A program made the position numbers and the translations under genes. A stretch of 64,000 bases of DNA from Desmonostoc muscorum LEGE 12446 (GTDB lineage: Bacteria > Cyanobacteriota > Cyanobacteriia > Cyanobacteriales > Nostocaceae): the NCBI RefSeq assembly GCF_015207005.2, contig NZ_JADEXS020000001.1:3782001-3846000 (forward strand), written 5' to 3'. Shown piece by piece: positions 8,620 to 17,695 of this stretch (the first letter of the stretch is position 1; every line of letters begins with the position of its first letter). Below the pieces are notes generated by a model that saw only the letters and a program-made list of their open reading frames with translations, ran no database searches and was not told the DNA's origin.

Positions 8620-10191
8620 TTATCCTTGTTTCTCATCCCCATTTTGTAAAACATCTTCAAGCAGAGAGGCGAGTTCTTTATTTAAACGACCGGACTTGAC
8701 AAATTCTGCATAAGTATCTGCTTCAATTGCCAACAATTCTCCTCGGAATTGTTCAGTAGTAAAGCTTTGAAGATTAGGATACTCATGTTGTAATTTGTCA
8801 ATTTTGGCTTGTAAATTTGCAAGTTCGCCTTGGATGAGTTTCTCCTGGTAACGGCGAAATTCTGGGTCAATACCAGGGCGTTTATCTGCTTGGAGGTGTT
8901 GTAAAACACGTTCTAGGGCAACGTTACGGGCTAGCAATTCTAAATATTCCTCGCGTAAGGGTGCATTACCTAGCAAATTAAGTTTTTCTAGCAAAGGTTT
9001 GATGGTCAAACCTTGCACAAGTAAAGTAAATAAAACTACCCCAAACACCGTAGCAATGATTTTTTCTCGCTCTGGTAGTGTTGTCGGTACACTCAACGCC
9101 AGGGCGATGGAGACGGAACCGCGTAGCCCACCCCACCATAAGATAGTTTGTTCTGGTAAAGAAATTTCCGATTTGGTGATGCTAGTACTGAATTTGCTGA
9201 GAATAAAAATAGCAACTCCCCGCATCAAAATCATTGCTCCCACTGTCACCACAATGATTTGCAGGTTTTCTCCCAAACTCACAAAGCGTATTTGGTCGCC
9301 AATCAATAGGAAGACAATGGAGTTAACAAAAAACGCCAAAAATTCCCAGAACTCGGAAACAATAACGCGGGTGCGGGGATTCATCCCGATACGAGAGCCA
9401 AAGTTACCCAAAATCAAACCTGTGGTTACAACCCCAATGACTCCAGAACCGCCCAAGTCTTCAATAATTAGGTAAGTGCCGTAAGCGGAAACTAAAGTTA
9501 AGGATTGTTCTACCAAAGGCAAATCGAAGCGCTGGGTAAGGTAGGAAATACCAAATCCAATGAAAGCTCCTACTGCAATACCGATGCCGACAACTTTAAA
9601 AAGCTCAACTAAGATTGGCTGGATTTCTAATTCTACAGTTCCCAAAGACAGGGATACCAAAAAACCAAAGGCAACTACCGCCATGCCATCATTGAACAAA
9701 CTTTCGCCTTCCATTAAGGTGACAAGACGACTACCTACGCCGAGTTCGCGGAACAAAGCGGTGACAGAAACAGGGTCAGTAGCAGATAAACTGGCTGCGA
9801 TGAGTAAAGCTGTAGTTACGGAAACACCAACAACTTGATTGAGAGCGATCGCCACGCCTGCTATTGTAATCACTACCCCCAATATTGCATACAAGCAAAT
9901 TGGTACTAAATCCCGCTTCAGTTCCGACCATTTCAAATTCCACGCAGCTTCAAACAACAGCGGTGGCAAAAAAATGAACAAAATTAATTCCGGGGAAAGG
10001 GTGACCAAACGAACATCGGCAAATGCCAACCCTAAGCCAACAATCACCAATAGTAAGGTGTAAGGTATATGGCGGAACCAGCTAAATATCTGCGGTAGTG
10101 TCGCCACACCTAAAGACACCGAAAGTACCAACAGAAATTGCTTGAGATTATTGGTAATAACTTCCTCGGCGATCGCACCTTCAAGTACCAT
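8620..10191 (-). CDS. Na+/H+ antiporter, CPA1 family (NhaP-like)
   Basis: 523 residues with about a dozen hydrophobic segments from residue 15 to 410, including the CPA1 ion-site motif ATDPVSVTALFRELG and GESLFNDGMAVVAF with the key Asp. A hydrophilic, helical C-terminal tail of roughly 100 residues follows. It exchanges sodium (possibly potassium) for protons at the plasma or thylakoid membrane. AGGA lies eight bases before the ATG on this strand. A second antiporter and a DUF389 gene are transcribed in the opposite direction next door, which suggests an ion-homeostasis neighbourhood. Ion specificity cannot be read from the sequence. Confidence 0.92.
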   Translation of the reverse strand: MVLEGAIAEEVITNNLKQFLLVLSVSLGVATLPQIFSWFRHIPYTLLLVIVGLGLAFADVRLVTLSPELILFIFLPPLLFEAAWNLKWSELKRDLVPICLYAILGVVITIAGVAIALNQVVGVSVTTALLIAASLSATDPVSVTALFRELGVGSRLVTLMEGESLFNDGMAVVAFGFLVSLSLGTVELEIQPILVELFKVVGIGIAVGAFIGFGISYLTQRFDLPLVEQSLTLVSAYGTYLIIEDLGGSGVIGVVTTGLILGNFGSRIGMNPRTRVIVSEFWEFLAFFVNSIVFLLIGDQIRFVSLGENLQIIVVTVGAMILMRGVAIFILSKFSTSITKSEISLPEQTILWWGGLRGSVSIALALSVPTTLPEREKIIATVFGVVLFTLLVQGLTIKPLLEKLNLLGNAPLREEYLELLARNVALERVLQHLQADKRPGIDPEFRRYQEKLIQGELANLQAKIDKLQHEYPNLQSFTTEQFRGELLAIEADTYAEFVKSGRLNKELASLLEDVLQNGDEKQG

Positions 10192-10309
10192 AAGGAGATT
10201 CCTGGTAGAATTTTGTACTTCTGCTCATCTGAGCATTTTTCAGATGACACTAGATCAATGTAAGACTTTAATTAGCGAAGAAAGAAGATTTAACAGTTAA
10301 CTGCATATT

Positions 10310-10316
10310 AAGGAGG
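10310..10316 (+). promoter_or_regulatory. Strong Shine-Dalgarno before a TTG start
   Basis: AAGGAGG six bases before TTG 10323. It supports the non-ATG start of the DUF389 gene; no ATG is available nearby. Confidence 0.7.
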
Positions 10317-10322
10317 AAGGTC

Positions 10323-11324
10323 TTGGGTAGCAACATTCGAGGCCGGTTTAAAAATTTCCGCCGTCGGGGTTCCCAGCCGGAACAACTCCAACAGCTACAA
10401 ACAGAGTTGCTAGCAGAATCAACCCTAGACTCAGCTTACATAATTTTGATTATTAGCTCTTGTGCGATTGCTACCTTTGGTTTGTTGTCCAACAGTGCGG
10501 CTGTGATTATTGGCGCGATGATTATTGCTCCTCTAATGTTACCAATTCGAGGTTTAGCTTTTGGTGCTTTACAAGCAGATATTACCTTGTTTCGCAAGGG
10601 AATAATTGCCGTAGTATTAGGCACATTATTAGCCGTGGCGATCGCTTGTTCTCTCGGTTGGCTGGTGGGGTTGCCCAGGTACGATAGTGAAATTCTGGCT
10701 CGTTCCAGGCCAACATTATTAGATTTGGGAATTGCGGTAGCGGCTGGTGGTATCAGTGCCTACGGTAAGATTGAACCGAAAATCTCTGGTACTGTGGCCG
10801 GAACTGCGATTGCTGTTGCTCTCATGCCCCCCATTTGTGTCATTGGTTTAGGCTTGGCGCAAGGAAATTGGTCACTCAGCTTAGGAGCAACTTTACTCTA
10901 CCTCACTAACTTACTCGGTATTGCTCTCTCCTGTATGGTGACATTCTTGGTAGCTGGTTACACTTCAATGGCGCGGGCACGTCGTCCTTTAATTTGGACT
11001 ATGGCTTTGACAGCTATCCTGGTAATTCCCTTGGGTGTAAGCTTTGCCCGACTTGTACGACAGGTGGAACTAGAAACCAGCCTACGACGCGCATTGTTAA
11101 ACCGGACTGTCACCTTTGGGCGATTGCAGTTGCTTAACAGTAATACCAACTGGTTGACAAATCCCCCAGAAGTGCGTTTAAGCGTCCGAGCGAGGGAACC
11201 AGTCACACCTCGACAAGTAGAGCTATTAGAAGAATTTATCGAACGAGAAATGGGACAACGATTCACGCTAATTTTTGAAGTCGGTCAGGTAGAAGAAATT
11301 CGACGTTCCGAACCTACGCCGTGA
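10323..11324 (+). CDS. DUF389 / TIGR00341-type membrane protein
   Basis: 333 residues. After a basic N-terminus (RGRFKNFRRRG) come alternating hydrophobic segments from about residue 40 to 245, containing the family core SAAVIIGAMIIAPLMLPI and the Gly/Ala-rich AVALMPPICVIGLGLA. A soluble tail of about 85 residues follows. The family is a conserved bacterial membrane family of unknown function. Translation probably starts at TTG, supported by a perfect AAGGAGG. The gene lies divergently from one Na+/H+ antiporter and upstream of another; co-function in ion transport is only a guess. Confidence 0.85.
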   Translation: MGSNIRGRFKNFRRRGSQPEQLQQLQTELLAESTLDSAYIILIISSCAIATFGLLSNSAAVIIGAMIIAPLMLPIRGLAFGALQADITLFRKGIIAVVLGTLLAVAIACSLGWLVGLPRYDSEILARSRPTLLDLGIAVAAGGISAYGKIEPKISGTVAGTAIAVALMPPICVIGLGLAQGNWSLSLGATLLYLTNLLGIALSCMVTFLVAGYTSMARARRPLIWTMALTAILVIPLGVSFARLVRQVELETSLRRALLNRTVTFGRLQLLNSNTNWLTNPPEVRLSVRAREPVTPRQVELLEEFIEREMGQRFTLIFEVGQVEEIRRSEPTP

Positions 11325-11633
11325 AATAGGAGATCCCAAAGACACGATAAATCACCAGACGCGATAAATCGCCAGACGCGATAAATCGCCGTCTCTACGA
11401 AAGATTAGACTTCTTGCAAAAGTCCTTCTTTGCGTTCTCTTCTCTGCGCCTGGAGCGCCTCTGCGTGAGATAAAAAATATTTATCCAAGAGGTCTATTGT
11501 AGAGACAGCGATTTATCGCGTCTCTTTCTCTTGCGTTAATCAAACCGTATTGCCCGCCCTTAATCATGGGCGGGCGAGACGCCCACCCCAGAAGATTGGA
11601 TAATTTATTTCTTACAAATCCCTAACATGAGAG
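11325..11633. repeat. Repeat-rich intergenic region with GACGCGATAAATCGCC family
   Basis: Three 17-bp tandem units (GACGCGATAAATCGCCA and variants) occupy 11341-11391. The complementary copy TGTAGAGACAGCGATTTATC lies at about 11499-11518, so the region can fold into a long stem. A second hairpin (GCCCGCCC / GGGCGGGC) lies near 11550-11573. No gene is seen. Confidence 0.8.
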
Positions 11634-13226
11634 TTGATAAGTATTGTTCAAATAACTTTTCAGAACGAAATAGTGGATGTAACTCAACTAGTCAAAATTT
11701 CAATTATTCTCTTGCTGCTGGCTACAGGTGTAGCTCTGCTTTCCCGGCAGTTACGAATTCCTTATGTTACGGGTTTAGTATTGGCAGGCTTACCAATCAC
11801 TGAATTGTTGTCTCGTCCCATTGGTTTAAATCCAACCCTTGTTTTAAATCTTTTCCTGCCAATTCTCATCTTTGAAGCTGGCATTAATACAGATGTCAGC
11901 CGCCTACGCAGCACCTTTAAACCAATTGCCCTGCTAGCTGGGCCTGGGGCTGTGCTTTCTAGTGGGATTATTGCTGTCCTGTTGAAATTTGGGCTGGGAT
12001 TAAGTTGGATACCTGCCTTATTTGTGGGAGTAATTTTGGCAAACACTGATACAGTTTCTATGATTGCCGTCTTTAAGGAAATACCAGTACCCTCCCGGCT
12101 TTCCACCATTGTTGAAGGAGAAACCTTATTTAATGATGCGGCTGCTCTAGTTTCCTTCAACCTGATTTCGCAAGTATATGCCACTGGTTCACTCACATTT
12201 GTAGAGGGAATTCAACAACTGTTATTTATTTCTTTAGGAGGTTGCGTCGTCGGGTTAATCTTGGGCTACTTAAGCATACCTGTATTCGCCCGTTTAGACG
12301 ATCCCCTCAGCAGTCTTTTACTAACAGTTGCAGTTGCTTTAGGAACTTTTCAAGTCGGGCAATCTCTAGGTGTATCCGGTGCCGTGGCTGTGGTTGTAGC
12401 CGGATTAATTTTTGGGAATTTTGGGCTTTCTGGCAATACTTCTGCTTCTAGTCGCATCACATTGTTGAGTTTCTGGGAATATGCCAGTTTTACTGTCAAC
12501 ACTTTTATTTTTCTATTGATTGGTGTAGAAATAAACCTGGGAATACTCTGGAAAACTTTACCTGCAATTCTATTTGCAGTTTTAGCTTATCAAGTCGGGC
12601 GACTTCTTACAGTCTATCCCTTGTTAGCAGGAATTCGTTGGTTTGACCGCCCAATTCCCCCGCGTTGGCAACATTTACTGTTTTTAGGCAATATTAAAGG
12701 TTCACTTTCAATGGCTCTGGCTTTGAGCTTACCCACCGCACTACCGGGGCGAGAAATTCTCATCGCTTTAGTCTTTGGTAGTGTGTTGGTGTCATTAGTG
12801 GGACAAGGTTTAAGTTTGCCTTGGGTAGTAAAACGCTTAAAGTTATCTCAATTTTCAGAAGCTCAGCAACAAGTTGAAGAATTGCAAGCCCAATTAATGA
12901 CAGGTAAAGCAGCACAAGAAGAGTTAGACAACCTGTTAAAATCGGGGGTGTTGCCAAAAGCCGTCTATGAAGAGATGCGTGCATCTTATCAAGTGCGAAT
13001 CGCCGATGCAGAAAAGACACTGCGGGAACTTTATAATCGTCGCCCAGAGGAGTTGGAAAGCAAAAGTGGTAACCGTAGTAAACTTGATGCCATCCGCCGC
13101 CGTTTACTTTTGGCAGAAAAAGGGGCGCTTAATGATGCATTTCGTAAGCGAATTCTTTCAGAAGAAATTGTCCAAGGGCGAATACGAATTATTGATGAAC
13201 AATTGCTGAAACTTGAGGATGATTAA
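11634..13226 (+). CDS. Na+/H+ antiporter, CPA1 family (second copy)
   Basis: Up to 530 residues with about 12 membrane segments (residues 18-405), the CPA1 motif NTDTVSMIAVFKEIP and GETLFNDAAALVSF, and a C-terminal helical coiled-coil-like tail rich in Glu, Gln and Arg. It is only distantly similar to the antiporter on the opposite strand at 8.6-10.2 kb, so the two are not a recent duplication. The start is uncertain: the frame opens at TTG 11634 and an in-frame GTG lies at 11673, neither with a clear ribosome site. Function as a cation/proton exchanger is secure at family level. Confidence 0.9.
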   Translation: MISIVQITFQNEIVDVTQLVKISIILLLLATGVALLSRQLRIPYVTGLVLAGLPITELLSRPIGLNPTLVLNLFLPILIFEAGINTDVSRLRSTFKPIALLAGPGAVLSSGIIAVLLKFGLGLSWIPALFVGVILANTDTVSMIAVFKEIPVPSRLSTIVEGETLFNDAAALVSFNLISQVYATGSLTFVEGIQQLLFISLGGCVVGLILGYLSIPVFARLDDPLSSLLLTVAVALGTFQVGQSLGVSGAVAVVVAGLIFGNFGLSGNTSASSRITLLSFWEYASFTVNTFIFLLIGVEINLGILWKTLPAILFAVLAYQVGRLLTVYPLLAGIRWFDRPIPPRWQHLLFLGNIKGSLSMALALSLPTALPGREILIALVFGSVLVSLVGQGLSLPWVVKRLKLSQFSEAQQQVEELQAQLMTGKAAQEELDNLLKSGVLPKAVYEEMRASYQVRIADAEKTLRELYNRRPEELESKSGNRSKLDAIRRRLLLAEKGALNDAFRKRILSEEIVQGRIRIIDEQLLKLEDD

Positions 13227-13525
13227 GGGACTTCCAAAAAATAAATTATCCCAAATTATTTTTACATTTTTCGGTCAGCACAGCTGTGCATTGGTGTCAA
13301 ATTAAGCCTGGGCGAATGGAATTCCTGGCTACACAAACGAAGTCAACTTAAGCCTGGGCGAATGGAATTCGCGGCTACACAAACGTTCGCGTAGCGTCTC
13401 GCAGAGAAGTCCGCCTGCGCGGACTGAGGAAAAATTAAGGATTTGAAACCTGCGGAGGCAGGTAAAGTTTAGTGTAGACGCGGTTTATAACCGCCCATTT
13501 GCTCTTAAGATAAAAAACTAAAAAT
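13227..13525. repeat. Intergenic repeats between antiporter and terminator
   Basis: Contains two copies of the unit AAGCCTGGGCGAATGGAATT with GGCTACACAAACG (about 13301-13385), a fragment of the palindromic TTCGCGTAGCGTCTCGCAGAG repeat, and an imperfect GCGGTTTATAACCGC hairpin near 13480. No gene is seen. Confidence 0.7.
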
Positions 13526-13568
13526 GAGGTAGCAGATGATGAAGTTTCCTTCTGCTACCTCTGTTTTT
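13526..13568. terminator. Bidirectional intrinsic terminator
   Basis: GAGGTAGCAGA (13526-13536) pairs perfectly with TCTGCTACCTC (13551-13561). T-rich sequence follows on both sides (TGTTTTT on this strand, ATTTTTAGTTTTTT on the other), so it can terminate the rightward antiporter transcript and the leftward DUF1995 transcript. Confidence 0.8.
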
Positions 13569-13569
13569 C

Positions 13570-14304
13570 CTAACTACTCAATGCCTTTAAAAACCGTTGC
13601 AAACTTTTAAACACATTGGGTTTTCTTGCAGGTACAGCGTTGGTTGTTGTTTGCGGTTGTCCCTTCATGAGGATGAGATCCAACTCATCGCCCGATGGTT
13701 TTGTGGGTAATTCAGCAATTTTTTGATATTCGCTGCCGTTTTCTACCCAAATTTCCCACTGTCCTGGGTAGCAGCGATATAAGGCGGTTTGATCGTCTAC
13801 TGGGCGCAGGTAATAGCAGCATTCAATCGTATTGATAAAGCGATCGCGGATTTTTCGAGCTGCATAACCAATACCCACAACCCCGGAATCTTCAAGGCGG
13901 GGATTTAAAAATACTAAAGGGCGATCGCCGATTACATCACATAACTTTTCTAACTGCGGTACTTCTACGGAAGTGGGGGAGATGAATAAGAAAATTTCAT
14001 CCTCTGGCTGAATTTTTGTCTGCAAGGAAGCAGCCCTCCCCGTGCCGATATCCAAAATTTGAAATGGTGCATCAGCCCAATCACGGCGGGCTAAAGCCGC
14101 AGCCCCAGCATCTGCAAAGAAAATTTTCAGGCGGGAGTCATATTCAGTAAACAGGGGTACAAATTGTTCCGCCACAGGCATCAGTTTGAGTTCTGGGAAT
14201 AGGAACTCGACTTGGAGGCGATTACAGCCATCTGCAAGGGCGGCTTGGACGGCGGTTTGAGATTGAGCGATCGCATCTTCAAGACTATTGGGAAGTTCAC
14301 TCAT
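13570..14304 (-). CDS. DUF1995 family protein (LPA3-like)
   Basis: 244 residues, soluble, no signal peptide. The start LPNSLEDAIAQSQTAVQAALADG and the middle region FISPTSVEVPQLEKLC are characteristic of DUF1995, a family confined to cyanobacteria and plastid-bearing organisms. A plant member, LPA3, helps photosystem II assembly; the cyanobacterial role is not established. The gene runs away from the vapB/vapC remnant and ends at a strong two-way terminator. The family assignment is good; the function is inferred only from the plant relative. Confidence 0.82.
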   Translation of the reverse strand: MSELPNSLEDAIAQSQTAVQAALADGCNRLQVEFLFPELKLMPVAEQFVPLFTEYDSRLKIFFADAGAAALARRDWADAPFQILDIGTGRAASLQTKIQPEDEIFLFISPTSVEVPQLEKLCDVIGDRPLVFLNPRLEDSGVVGIGYAARKIRDRFINTIECCYYLRPVDDQTALYRCYPGQWEIWVENGSEYQKIAELPTKPSGDELDLILMKGQPQTTTNAVPARKPNVFKSLQRFLKALSS

Positions 14305-14330
14305 GGTTTATTATCTTGGTCTAGTATTAC

Positions 14331-14471
14331 TTATATTGTTTCAGCATTGGCTCTGATTTTCGTTAACACCAGCACAAAACCAACGGGCAACGCTTGGAAT
14401 TTGTTTAGTACTTTTTGGGGTTTTTGCTTGATGAGGTAAATGCAGATGTTCGTATCAAGCAGGTATCGCAT
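14331..14471 (-). pseudogene. vapC: Truncated VapC-type PIN-domain toxin
   Basis: Directly abutting the antitoxin stop codon, an ATG opens a 46-residue frame beginning MRYLLDTNICIYLIKQKP. This is the first beta-strand and helix of a VapC PIN domain, including the first catalytic Asp (Asp6). After about residue 31 the similarity ends and the frame stops, where a full VapC has about 130 residues and three more acidic residues. The rest is deleted up to the DUF1995 gene. The toxin should be inactive. It is too short for most gene callers. Confidence 0.8.
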
Positions 14472-14699
14472 TTAGAAGTTCTCTCTGGTGTCAATGAGTG
14501 GCTGATCTCTGGTAGTCATGAAGTCATCGGAGAAATTGTCTAGACTATCGATGAGGGATTGCCAGGGGTTATCTTTGGCAATGAGGACAATGGCGTTATC
14601 AATTTTTTTGATATAGACTTCAGTGCCAGTGAGTTGAAAGTCTTCAGGCAAAATGACCATTTGGTGAGTGCCATCAGTGGTGAGTTTAGCAGTGTTCAT
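14472..14699 (-). CDS. vapB: VapB-type antitoxin
   Basis: 75 residues. The N-terminal half (AKLTTDGTHQMVILPEDFQLTG) is an AbrB/SpoVT-like swapped-hairpin DNA-binding fold as in VapB/VagC antitoxins, and the C-terminal tail (DNFSDDFMTTRDQP) is the usual toxin-binding segment. Its TAA stop is followed immediately by the ATG of a truncated vapC, so the original operon order is preserved while the toxin is gone. The antitoxin may persist as an orphan that can bind its promoter or neutralise related toxins elsewhere; that is inference. Confidence 0.83.
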   Translation of the reverse strand: MNTAKLTTDGTHQMVILPEDFQLTGTEVYIKKIDNAIVLIAKDNPWQSLIDSLDNFSDDFMTTRDQPLIDTRENF

Positions 14700-14864
14700 G
14701 GTGTTGTTGTCCTGAAATAAGCAGGAAAGAAATACTGTTTTACTTAGATACCGAAGTTTATAAGCGATTTTACATAGGTGTAAACACTTTTGGTTGAGTA
14801 TTTTATAACTATCAAGCTAGAATATGCTTATAGTAAATTTGTTGTAACGTAATAACACAGAATA

Positions 14865-16508
14865 ATGCAACAAGAATTGACACTTCCTGCAAAAGACGGG
14901 TACGGAGGAAAAGAGATATTAGATTGCCGTGAACCAATCGTAATAATAGGTGCCAATGGTTCTGGAAAGAGCAGACTTGGTTTATGGATAGAACAAAATA
15001 ATCCAAAACCTGAAAAGATTCACAGGATTTCTGCTCAAAGGGCACTGGATTTTGCTGAGTATGTACAACTTAAAAGTCTTGAGCAAGCCGAAAAAGAGCT
15101 TTCATTTGGAATTGCTACTGGTGATATTCAGTCATGGGGTGGAGTAGTTGGGGCTAGAAATGTTCATCGTTGGCAGCTTACAGGCAGGTCTTCATCGTTT
15201 AGCGTAACTCCTATGTTGAATGATTATGAGCAAGTACTTTCTCTACTCTTTGCCAGAAAAACTCAACGAGATAGCCAATTAGCTGAACGTGTTAGAGAAA
15301 TGGAGTTTGAAGGAAAGAATGAACGTCCTGAAATGCCTTTTTCTCCTGATGAGACTTTAATTCATATATGGAATGATATTTTACCACACAGAAAGCTTGC
15401 TATTAAAGATGGCAAAATTACTGTCTCTATGACCAACAGAGTTATATATCAAGGGCGTGAAATGAGTGACGGGGAGCGTGTAGCTCTTTATTTAATGGCT
15501 CAATGTTTATGTGCCCCATCCGACTCAATCATCATCATAGATGAACCGGAAATCCATCTTCATAAATCACTTATCAGTAAGCTTTGGTCTAAACTTGAAG
15601 AAGCACAACCTAATTGCTTATTTGTCTATATTACTCATGATATTGATTTTGCAGCATCTAGAGTTGGTGCGCAAAAAATATGGATGAAAAATTATGATGG
15701 TGAAAATCACTGGATATGGGATCAAGTACCAGAATGCGAAGAGCTACCAGAAACAATTATTTTAGAAATTTTGGGCAGTAGAAAAAAAATCCTCTTTGTC
15801 GAAGGGCAACGAGGAAGTTTAGATTATAAGCTCTATCAAGCAATATATCCAGACTTTTTAATCATGCCTCGTGATGGATGTAACAAGGTCATCGAATCAA
15901 CTAAAGCGATGCGAAATAATTCATCATTACATCATGTAGAGGTATTTGGCATTATTGATATGGACTATAGAAGAGAAAATGAGATTGTATCTTTAGGAGA
16001 ATCAGGTATATTTCCATTGAAAGTGGCGTTGGTTGAAAACCTTATTTGCGTACCAGAAATATTAAAGGTGGTGGCAGAAAATCTAGTACTAGATTTTGAA
16101 GATATTTATCAGAAAGTCTCGGATTTTTTAATCAATACCCTTGGAACAGAGTTGGAAGACCAAACCTCAAAAAGATCTGCCTCTGAAATCAGATTTAAAT
16201 TAAGTTTATTTAATTCAAAAGTGAAAAATAAAGATGAGTTAGCTCAGGAATTCACCAAACATGTAGATTCTGTTAACGTAAATCAGATATATGAAAATAA
16301 CCTAAAGAAGTATCAAACAGTCAGAGAAAATAAGGATTATAAAAAAGCACTTCTTCTCTATAAAAACAAAGGTCTTTGTAACAAAATATGTCCCATTTTG
16401 GGATTACAATCTGGAGAGTATAGGAAGTTAGTGGTGAGGTTACTATCCACTGAGCGTAAGGATGCAATTGTATCTGGGTTGAAAAATTACACCCCACAAC
16501 TGATTTAA
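14865..16508 (+). CDS. AAA/ABC-type ATPase fused to a DUF4435 (TOPRIM-like) domain; PARIS-like candidate
   Basis: 547 residues. The ATPase half has Walker A GANGSGKS (29-36), an ABC-like signature SDGER (201-205), Walker B IIIIDEPE (Asp226, Glu227) and the H-loop THD (His258). The C-terminal half begins ILFVEGQRGSLDYKLY (Glu313) and contains IIDMDY (Asp365, Asp367), the acidic pattern of DUF4435/TOPRIM nucleases. Family knowledge: AriA (AAA) and AriB (DUF4435) form the PARIS anti-phage system, and fused forms are known; OLD-family nucleases are a looser alternative. Codon use is more AT-rich than in its neighbours, and it sits beside a vapB/vapC remnant, as expected for a small transferred defence islet. 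The 3' end overlaps the convergent cysteine desulfurase by four bases. Confidence 0.72.
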   Translation: MQQELTLPAKDGYGGKEILDCREPIVIIGANGSGKSRLGLWIEQNNPKPEKIHRISAQRALDFAEYVQLKSLEQAEKELSFGIATGDIQSWGGVVGARNVHRWQLTGRSSSFSVTPMLNDYEQVLSLLFARKTQRDSQLAERVREMEFEGKNERPEMPFSPDETLIHIWNDILPHRKLAIKDGKITVSMTNRVIYQGREMSDGERVALYLMAQCLCAPSDSIIIIDEPEIHLHKSLISKLWSKLEEAQPNCLFVYITHDIDFAASRVGAQKIWMKNYDGENHWIWDQVPECEELPETIILEILGSRKKILFVEGQRGSLDYKLYQAIYPDFLIMPRDGCNKVIESTKAMRNNSSLHHVEVFGIIDMDYRRENEIVSLGESGIFPLKVALVENLICVPEILKVVAENLVLDFEDIYQKVSDFLINTLGTELEDQTSKRSASEIRFKLSLFNSKVKNKDELAQEFTKHVDSVNVNQIYENNLKKYQTVRENKDYKKALLLYKNKGLCNKICPILGLQSGEYRKLVVRLLSTERKDAIVSGLKNYTPQLI

Positions 16509-17695
16509 CGCTCAACTAAAGATAAATCCGGTGTCAGCCTTTGCAAAACTTGCTTCAACACCATCGCTGTCCAATCTATATCAGCTTCAGTGGTATCACG
16601 CCCCAATGTGATGCGAATTCCACCCAAAGCAGCTTTTTCAGAATAGCCCATTGCTAAAAGTATCGGACTTGGGCTAAGTTTCCCACTGTGACAAGCAGCA
16701 CCAGCACTAATACCGATACCTGCAAGATTTAGCTGTCGTACCAAGGCTTTACCGCTGAGTTTTTCGCCATCGGCGTTTTCTAAGCACATACTCACGTGGT
16801 GAGGTAAGCGATCGCTAAAATCTCCTGTAGGGATTAAACCAGGAATTTCAGCTAATTGGGCAAAGGCGCGATCGCGTAACTGAATCAACCGTGGTGTTTC
16901 TACAGCCAATTCCTCTGCTGCTAATTCAGCTGCTACACCAAATCCAGCAATTATCGGTACTGCTTGTGTACCAGAACGCAATCCCATTTCTTGCCCACCA
17001 CCACCTAGTAAAGGCATCAATTCCACACCAGGACGCACATACAGCGCCCCTGCACCTTGGGGTCCATATATTTTATGGCTGGAAAGGCTAAGTAAGTCTA
17101 CGGGGAGTTTTTGTACATCTATCGGTAAACGTCCCGCAGCCTGCACCGCATCTGTATGGAACAAAGCACCATGCGATGGCTCCGCCCGCCGCAGGCATCG
17201 CGCAATTTTTCCCAATTCGGCAATTGGTTGCACAGTCCCAACTTCACTTTGACCGTAAATTACGGAAACCAACACCGTATTATGTCGCAACGCCGCCTTT
17301 AAATCCAGCGGGTTAACTCTGCCTTTGACATCTACATCTAAGCGCGTAACTTCCCAACCCCATATCTCTAGGAAGCGTACTGTCTCGGAAATTGCGGAAT
17401 GCTCAACGCTGGAGATAATTATGTGACCAGGAACAGTATACAACCGAGCCACGCCCATAATCGCCAGATTATTTGCCTCAGTACCGCCAGAGGTAAAAAC
17501 AATCGATTCCGGAGTGGCGGCGTTAATTAATCCAGCAACTTGGACTCTGGCTTCTTCCACAACCGTTGCAGCCCGTTGCCCCCATTCATGTAAGCTGGAA
17601 GGATTGCCCCACTGTTGAGTGAGGACTGTTTGCATAACTGCGATCGCTTCTTTGCGAGTGGGAGTAGTCGCGCTGTAATCTAAGTAAATTTGCAT
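16505..17695 (-). CDS. Cysteine desulfurase (IscS/NifS-like)
   Basis: 396 residues, a PLP-dependent class V aminotransferase. Seen: YLDYSATTPTR at the N-terminus, FTSGGTEANN, His99 (SVEHS), Asp182 (TDAVQAAG), the PLP lysine Lys208 (SSHKIYGPQGAGALY), the active-site Cys335 (SAGAACHSG) and the C-terminal GGIRITLG. It transfers sulfur from cysteine for Fe-S cluster and thiocofactor synthesis. Residues of about 166-176 (RCLRRAEPSH) are not part of the usual family alignment and are encoded by a palindromic repeat inserted in frame. No nif genes are nearby, so a housekeeping IscS-type role is more likely than a nitrogenase role. Confidence 0.93.
   Translation of the reverse strand: MQIYLDYSATTPTRKEAIAVMQTVLTQQWGNPSSLHEWGQRAATVVEEARVQVAGLINAATPESIVFTSGGTEANNLAIMGVARLYTVPGHIIISSVEHSAISETVRFLEIWGWEVTRLDVDVKGRVNPLDLKAALRHNTVLVSVIYGQSEVGTVQPIAELGKIARCLRRAEPSHGALFHTDAVQAAGRLPIDVQKLPVDLLSLSSHKIYGPQGAGALYVRPGVELMPLLGGGGQEMGLRSGTQAVPIIAGFGVAAELAAEELAVETPRLIQLRDRAFAQLAEIPGLIPTGDFSDRLPHHVSMCLENADGEKLSGKALVRQLNLAGIGISAGAACHSGKLSPSPILLAMGYSEKAALGGIRITLGRDTTEADIDWTAMVLKQVLQRLTPDLSLVER
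17173..17201. repeat. Palindromic repeat inside the cysteine desulfurase gene
   Basis: An imperfect palindrome of 29 bp whose arms are GCGATGGC-x-CCGC and GCGG-x-GGCATCGC lies in frame in the coding sequence, just before the segment for GALFHTDAVQ. Similar GC-rich palindromes (GCGATGCCTGCGGCGGGC type) are dispersed in Nostoc genomes. It adds about nine codons without breaking the frame. Confidence 0.7.

Noticed and set aside
8999..10063. Long plus-strand frames opposite the first antiporter
   Set aside because: They are antisense shadows of a clear CPA1 antiporter and have no independent start signals or homology features.
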